A stretch of DNA of 18,708 nucleotides, taken from positions 1 to 18,708 of the forward strand of contig JAFDIC010000030.1 in NCBI GenBank assembly GCA_019308525.1, in the 5' to 3' direction. A program made the translations under genes and the position numbers. Below the pieces are notes generated by a model. That model did not search any database and was not told the DNA's origin. It saw only the letters and a program-made list of their open reading frames with translations. Shown here piece after piece: positions 14,722-18,708 of this stretch (position 1 is the stretch's first letter; each line of letters begins with the position of its first letter). Source of the DNA: Deltaproteobacteria bacterium (GTDB lineage: Bacteria; Desulfobacterota; DSM-4660; Desulfatiglandales; HGW-15).

Positions 14722-16395
14722 ATGATTGAGATAGAAAAGAAGCCTATTGAAACAGACGTGTTAATTGTTGGAGGCGGCATTGCAGGCCTTATGGCCGCAA
14801 TTAATGCTGCCGAGCAGGGAGTAAGTGTTGTGGTGGCTGAGAAGGCCAATACCAGGAGAAGTGGGTCGGGAGCAACTGGAAACGACCATTTTCTTTGCTA
14901 TATCCCCGATGTTCACGGTAACGACATTGACCCTATTGTCAAAGAGACCCGAAACAGCCTGATAGGCGGATATCACGACAGCACGCACACCATCAAGTTT
15001 CTGGAGCAGTCCTTTGCCAGGGCAAGAGACTGGGATGCCTGGGGCATTTCCATGAGACCAAGGGGAAAGTGGGAATTCATGGGCCATGCTTTCCCTGGGA
15101 GACCCCGGATCTGGCTCAAGTATGCCGGACACAACCAAAAAGAAGTTCTCACCAAACAGGCAAAAAAGCGCGGAGTAAGAATAGAGAACCACCTCCCGAT
15201 CACCGATATCATCACGAGCGCGGGCGAAGTCATTGGAGCCATCGGGCTCACTATCAGGCAGGAAGAACCTGTCTTGAAGCTGTTCCGAGCAAAGAGTATT
15301 ATTCTCACCACGGGCTCTGCGAGCAGGTTGTACCCGCCGGCGCCAAGCCCGGGATGGTTATTCAATACCGCTTTTTGCCCGAGCTGCACGGGAGCTGCCC
15401 AAGCGATGGCTTACAGGGCAGGTGCGAAACTGGTTAACATGGAATTCCCCAACAGGCATGCAGGGCCAAAGTTCTTTGCACGATGTGGGAAATCCAGTTG
15501 GATCGGGATATACAAGGACCCGCACAGAAAGCCCATAGGCCCCTTTGTAACCAAACCGACAAAAGAGCTGGGTGACATAACATCAGATGTATGGAACTCT
15601 GTTTTCACGGACATACACAAATCGGGGAGAGGCCCTGCATACATAGACTGCACGGAGACAGCCGAGGAAGATATTGAGTACATGCTCTGGGGCATGGAGA
15701 ACGAAGGCCTGACTTCAATGCTTAACTACATGAAAGAAGAGGGCATTGATGTGCGGAGGCACATGGTCGAGTTTATGCAATACGAGCCTCACCTCATAGG
15801 ACGTGGCATTGACATAGACCTCAACGCTGAAAGCAGCGTAAGAGGCCTTTTTGCTGCCGGTGATCCGGTCGGCAACTTTAGGGCCGATATAGCAGGCGCC
15901 GCGACTTTCGGGTGGATAGCCGGTGAGAGCGCAGCAAACAGGGCGAAAGGTATCACCAGTTTTCAAAAGGCGGAGCAAAGTCCGTTGGTCAATGAACGGG
16001 CAAGCCTGTACTCTGGGTTTGTGGAAAGGCAGCACGGCCCCAGTTGGAAAGAAGCCAATCTTGCGCTTCAGCAGATAATGAAAGATTATGCCGGAACGGT
16101 GGTGAGATCGGAGACCTTGCTCAAGGCCGGGCTGAAGTATTTTGGAGACCTGAGGGAAAAGACCCTGAACACGATGGTAGCCAGTGATTCACATGACCTC
16201 ATGAGGACAATGGAAGTTCTTGATCTCATGGAATGCGGTGAAATGATATTTGTCACGGCACTTGAAAGAAAAGAGACCAGAGGGCTCCATATGAGATCTG
16301 ATTTTCCCTTTACAAACCCCTTGCTGCAAGATAAATGGATCACTGTAAGAAAGCAGGACGGCGAGCCCAAACTTGAATGGCGCGAGAGGAAATAG
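14722..16395 (+). CDS. FAD-dependent oxidoreductase, AprA-like (fumarate reductase/adenylylsulfate reductase alpha superfamily)
   Basis: A 557-residue flavoprotein. The N-terminal dinucleotide motif V-L-I-V-G17-G-G-I-A-G-L-M-A-A and a second FAD contact, G-D-P-V-G-N-F-R-A-D-I-A-G-A-A-T-F-G-W-I-A-G-E, place it in the SdhA/FrdA/AprA superfamily. The C-terminal helical domain carries E-T-R520-G-L-H523-M-R525-S-D-F-P, a region conserved in that superfamily. It is about 100 residues shorter than true AprA, and no APS-reductase gene context (sat, qmo) is present, so sulfate reduction is not its job. It is probably the flavin half of an electron-transfer or hydride-transfer complex with the ferredoxin just upstream. 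An AAGGAGGG site at 14705-14712 supports the start. The substrate could be an organic acid or another redox enzyme; it cannot be fixed from sequence. Confidence 0.88.
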   Translation: MIEIEKKPIETDVLIVGGGIAGLMAAINAAEQGVSVVVAEKANTRRSGSGATGNDHFLCYIPDVHGNDIDPIVKETRNSLIGGYHDSTHTIKFLEQSFARARDWDAWGISMRPRGKWEFMGHAFPGRPRIWLKYAGHNQKEVLTKQAKKRGVRIENHLPITDIITSAGEVIGAIGLTIRQEEPVLKLFRAKSIILTTGSASRLYPPAPSPGWLFNTAFCPSCTGAAQAMAYRAGAKLVNMEFPNRHAGPKFFARCGKSSWIGIYKDPHRKPIGPFVTKPTKELGDITSDVWNSVFTDIHKSGRGPAYIDCTETAEEDIEYMLWGMENEGLTSMLNYMKEEGIDVRRHMVEFMQYEPHLIGRGIDIDLNAESSVRGLFAAGDPVGNFRADIAGAATFGWIAGESAANRAKGITSFQKAEQSPLVNERASLYSGFVERQHGPSWKEANLALQQIMKDYAGTVVRSETLLKAGLKYFGDLREKTLNTMVASDSHDLMRTMEVLDLMECGEMIFVTALERKETRGLHMRSDFPFTNPLLQDKWITVRKQDGEPKLEWRERK

Positions 16396-16496
16396 ACGGG
16401 CCCTGGTTGAGCTGCGGTTTAAGAGCGTGAGAATACCTAAGGCCCGGTTCCTCGTTCCAGGAGACAAAAACCTTTTTGAAGAGAAGGGGTTGAAAG

Positions 16497-18608
16497 ATGC
16501 CCGAGACACAGACATTAAAGAGTACCTGCGGGCTTTGCCACGGGGGATGCGGAGTGCTGGTCTTCACGGAAGGGAGCAAGGTGGTCAGGGTGGAAGGTGA
16601 TCCCGAGAGCCCTGTCAACAAGGGCAGGCTTTGCCCAAAGGGGGCAGCCTCTTTGAAGTACCTGTACCACCCCGATAGGCTGAAAGTTCCCCTGAAGAAC
16701 ACTGGAAAAAGAGGGGAGGGAAAATGGCGGGAGATCTCGTGGAACGAGGCCCTGGACTTGGTTGCCAATGGTTTGCTTGAGGTGCGGGAAAGATACGGTA
16801 CAGAATCCATTGCAATGGTCCATGGCTATGCGAAAGGCCTCCAGGACAGCTTCTTGGCCAGACTTGCAAATGCCCTGGGAACCCCCAACGTGGCAACCAT
16901 GGGTCAGGTTTGTCATGTGCCTCGTCTTGAAGCCTCAAAGACAACATTCGGCTTCTTTCCCCTTCATGATTTTGAGGGCCTGCCCAAGTGTATCCTGGTC
17001 TGGGGATTCAATCCGGAGAACACTGCCTTTCACGTCTACAACAGGATCCTGGAGGCCCGTGAAAAGGGATCCAAGCTCGTGGTAGTGGATCCAAGAAGGA
17101 CAAAGCTTGCCCGGGAAGCGGATTTGTGGATCAGGGTAAGGCCTGGCTCGGATCTGGCCCTTGCCTTGGGGATGTTGAATATCATTGTTACCGAGAATCT
17201 ATTTGATCAGGATTTTGTGGAGCGGTGGACGATTGGTTTTGACACGCTAAAGGACCATGTCCAAGAGTATGCCCCGGAGAAGGTGGAAAGGCTCACCTGG
17301 GTGCCCAAGGAAACGATAGTCCGGGCGGCGCAACTATATGCAACCAGTAGACCTGCCTGCATAGCCTGGGGCAATGCCTTGGATCACAACGTAAACAGCT
17401 TTCAGGCCGGCCGTGCCCTTTCCATCTTGATGGCTGTAACAGGGAATCTCGAAATCCCCGGAGGGGAGATAAGGCCCCCTGATCTTCCTGTGATCAAGCG
17501 ACGCTCTCCGAAATTGGAAGCCTGGGAAAGCCTGCCCCGATCTGTGATGGAAAGGAGAGTGGATTCAGAGAATACCCTGCTGCCATCCTTCAGATACGTT
17601 CTCCCCCAAAACTTGGTCAAGGCAATCCTCCATGGAGTTCCATACCCGATACGTGCGGCCTATGTGCAAGGGTGTAACCCCTTGTTGACATATAGCAATT
17701 CACAGGACACCCTGCATGCCTTTAAAAGGCTTGATTTCCTGGCAGTGGCCGAACTGTTTGTGACACCTACTGCCAGGCTCGCAGACATCCTATTGCCGGT
17801 GGCCTCATATCTCGAGTATGACAGTATAGTTTCAACACCCGCCAGTTTTGCTCTCCAGGTGCAACAGAAAGTAACCAGAATAGGAGAATGTCGCTCCGAC
17901 TATGAAATCCTAAAAGGTCTTGCCGACAGGCTGGGGTTGGAGGATTACTTTTGGGCCAATGAAGAGATGTGCTTGGATGCACTCCTTGAGCCAGCAGGAA
18001 TGAGCTTCAGGGAGTTAAAGAAAAAGGGGATCACGCAGGGCAAGAAGAGGTACCGGGTCTATGAGGAAGACAACTTTAGCACGCCCTCCGGGAAAGTGGA
18101 ACTGTACTCGAGCCGTCTCAAGGAGTGGGGATTTGACCCGTTGCCGGAGTACCTGGAGCTGCCGGAGACCCCGTTCAGCGAGCCTGGTATTTCTTCGGAA
18201 TACCCCTTCTTGCTAACGAGCTGGAAGGTTTATCCCTTTCAGCATTCGGGAGGCAGACAGATAGATACCCTGAGAAAGGTGCATCCAGAACCGCTGGTTC
18301 ACATCCATCCCGAGAAGGCGAAGGAGCTTGGAATAGAAGAAGGTGACCGGGTTATCATTGAAACGAAGCGGGGAAGAATAAGGCAAAAGGCTGTTTTTTC
18401 AGACGCCCTTGACCCAAGGGTAGTAGGCGTGGACTATGGCTGGTGGTTCCCGGAAAAGGGCCCTGACTCCCTGTATGGATGGGATGAGTCAAACGTCAAC
18501 GTCCTCACGGAAAACAGGCCGCCCTTCAACCCCGAGATCGGTTCTCCCAACTTGCGAGGTATATCCTGCAAGGTCTACAAGGAAGACAGCGAAAGCGAGG
18601 ATCTATGA
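16497..18608 (+). CDS. Molybdopterin oxidoreductase (DMSO reductase family, Cys-ligated, cytoplasmic)
   Basis: A 703-residue single-subunit member of the DMSO reductase family, binding Mo- or W-bis-pterin. Cys11, Cys14, Cys18 and Cys46 (C-G-L-C-H-G-G-C and G-R-L-C-P-K-G) bind a 4Fe-4S cluster. Cys139 in G-Q-V-C-H-V-P-R-L is the likely metal ligand. Pterin-binding signatures include V-V-V-D-P-R-R-T-K-L-A, and the C-terminal domain shows V-H-I-H-P-E-K-A-K-E-L-G-I and G-D-R-V. No twin-arginine signal is present, so it stays in the cytoplasm. The R-G-x-N-N-V-Q-G segment typical of formate dehydrogenases is not found, making that activity unlikely. Alternatives include thiosulfate/polysulfide-type reduction, acetylene-hydratase-like hydration and aromatic hydroxyl transfer. 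It is the last + strand gene, 101 bp after the AprA-like flavoprotein, which with the ferredoxin could be its electron partner. Confidence 0.9.
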   Translation: MPETQTLKSTCGLCHGGCGVLVFTEGSKVVRVEGDPESPVNKGRLCPKGAASLKYLYHPDRLKVPLKNTGKRGEGKWREISWNEALDLVANGLLEVRERYGTESIAMVHGYAKGLQDSFLARLANALGTPNVATMGQVCHVPRLEASKTTFGFFPLHDFEGLPKCILVWGFNPENTAFHVYNRILEAREKGSKLVVVDPRRTKLAREADLWIRVRPGSDLALALGMLNIIVTENLFDQDFVERWTIGFDTLKDHVQEYAPEKVERLTWVPKETIVRAAQLYATSRPACIAWGNALDHNVNSFQAGRALSILMAVTGNLEIPGGEIRPPDLPVIKRRSPKLEAWESLPRSVMERRVDSENTLLPSFRYVLPQNLVKAILHGVPYPIRAAYVQGCNPLLTYSNSQDTLHAFKRLDFLAVAELFVTPTARLADILLPVASYLEYDSIVSTPASFALQVQQKVTRIGECRSDYEILKGLADRLGLEDYFWANEEMCLDALLEPAGMSFRELKKKGITQGKKRYRVYEEDNFSTPSGKVELYSSRLKEWGFDPLPEYLELPETPFSEPGISSEYPFLLTSWKVYPFQHSGGRQIDTLRKVHPEPLVHIHPEKAKELGIEEGDRVIIETKRGRIRQKAVFSDALDPRVVGVDYGWWFPEKGPDSLYGWDESNVNVLTENRPPFNPEIGSPNLRGISCKVYKEDSESEDL

Positions 18609-18645
18609 TAGGACCTCAACAGGCTGCTGAGCGTATGGACATGGC

Positions 18646-18708
18646 CTAGCCTGGTTTGCGAAATTCTCCCGGAGTAATGCCGGTCCATCTCTTGAAGGTC
18701 CTTGAGAA
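18646..18708 (-). CDS. AraC-family transcriptional regulator, C-terminal end only
   Basis: On the minus strand the right edge encodes 20 residues, F-S-R-T-F-K-R-W-T-G-I-T-P-G-E-F-R-K-P-G, followed by TAG at 18648-18646. This is the end of the second helix-turn-helix of AraC/XylS regulators, whose signature is F-x-R-x-F-K-x-x-x-G-x-[TS]-P-x-x-[YF]-R. The rest of the gene lies beyond the window. It is convergent with the Mo-enzyme gene, with 37 bp between stops. The regulator may control this cluster, since catabolic operons often carry such a neighbour, but divergent control of genes further right is equally possible. Confidence 0.85.
   Translation of the reverse strand, partial: FSRTFKRWTGITPGEFRKPG

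Noticed and set aside
14722..16395. Reading the flavoprotein as genuine adenylylsulfate reductase alpha (AprA)
   Set aside because: It is about 100 residues short, its ferredoxin partner lacks a long tail, and sat and qmo genes are absent; only superfamily resemblance is supported.
16497..18608. Calling the molybdoenzyme a formate dehydrogenase because Cys139 is followed by His
   Set aside because: The formate dehydrogenase segment R-G-x-N-N-V-Q-G is not found and no FDH partner subunits are adjacent; the Cys-His pair alone is not specific.

Overview
The window reads as a catabolic gene cluster from an anaerobic or facultatively anaerobic bacterium. A sulfate-reducing or syntrophic Desulfobacterota-type organism fits best. 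The reasons are a flavoprotein resembling the alpha subunit of adenylylsulfate reductase paired with a small ferredoxin, a Cys-type molybdopterin oxidoreductase, an Fe-S old-yellow-enzyme reductase, TRAP transport and acyl-CoA chemistry. No oxygenase gene is visible. The taxonomic call is an inference from gene content, not from a marker gene. Fifteen complete genes and the tail of a sixteenth all run on the + strand with short gaps and mostly good Shine-Dalgarno sites. The only minus-strand gene is the last 20 codons of an AraC-type regulator at the right edge. No rRNA, tRNA, CRISPR array, insertion sequence or phage gene was seen.

Layout. (1) 1-3324: the end of an acyl/aryl-CoA synthetase, an FMN/4Fe-4S ene-reductase, a 3-hydroxyacyl-CoA dehydrogenase with an altered active-site motif, and an ACMSD-type amidohydrolase. 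(2) 3537-5808: a PEP-synthase-like phosphohistidine protein without an ATP-grasp domain, resembling the alpha subunit of phenylphosphate synthase, followed by a gamma-class carbonic-anhydrase-like protein. (3) 5855-11274: a TRAP transporter whose fused small/large membrane protein and periplasmic binding protein are separated by a second amidohydrolase and a Tm-1-like (UPF0261) protein. (4) 11327-14151: an SDR dehydrogenase, a third amidohydrolase and an acyl-CoA dehydrogenase. (5) 14152-14402: a 251-bp gap with two strong hairpins that looks like a dispersed palindromic repeat. (6) 14403-18608: a 2[4Fe-4S] ferredoxin, an AprA-like flavoprotein and a molybdopterin oxidoreductase, forming a likely redox module. 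(7) 18646-18708: the convergent AraC tail.

How they may work together (inference). An organic acid, possibly aromatic or cyclic, would enter through the TRAP system and be activated to a CoA thioester. It would then be processed by ene-reduction, acyl-CoA dehydrogenation and alcohol dehydrogenation (HCDH, SDR). The three amidohydrolase-2 enzymes could decarboxylate or hydrolyse intermediates. The phosphohistidine protein suggests a phosphorylation step, and the carbonic-anhydrase homologue suggests CO2/bicarbonate handling. The ferredoxin/flavoprotein/Mo trio would carry out or couple a redox step. The actual substrate cannot be read from the sequence.
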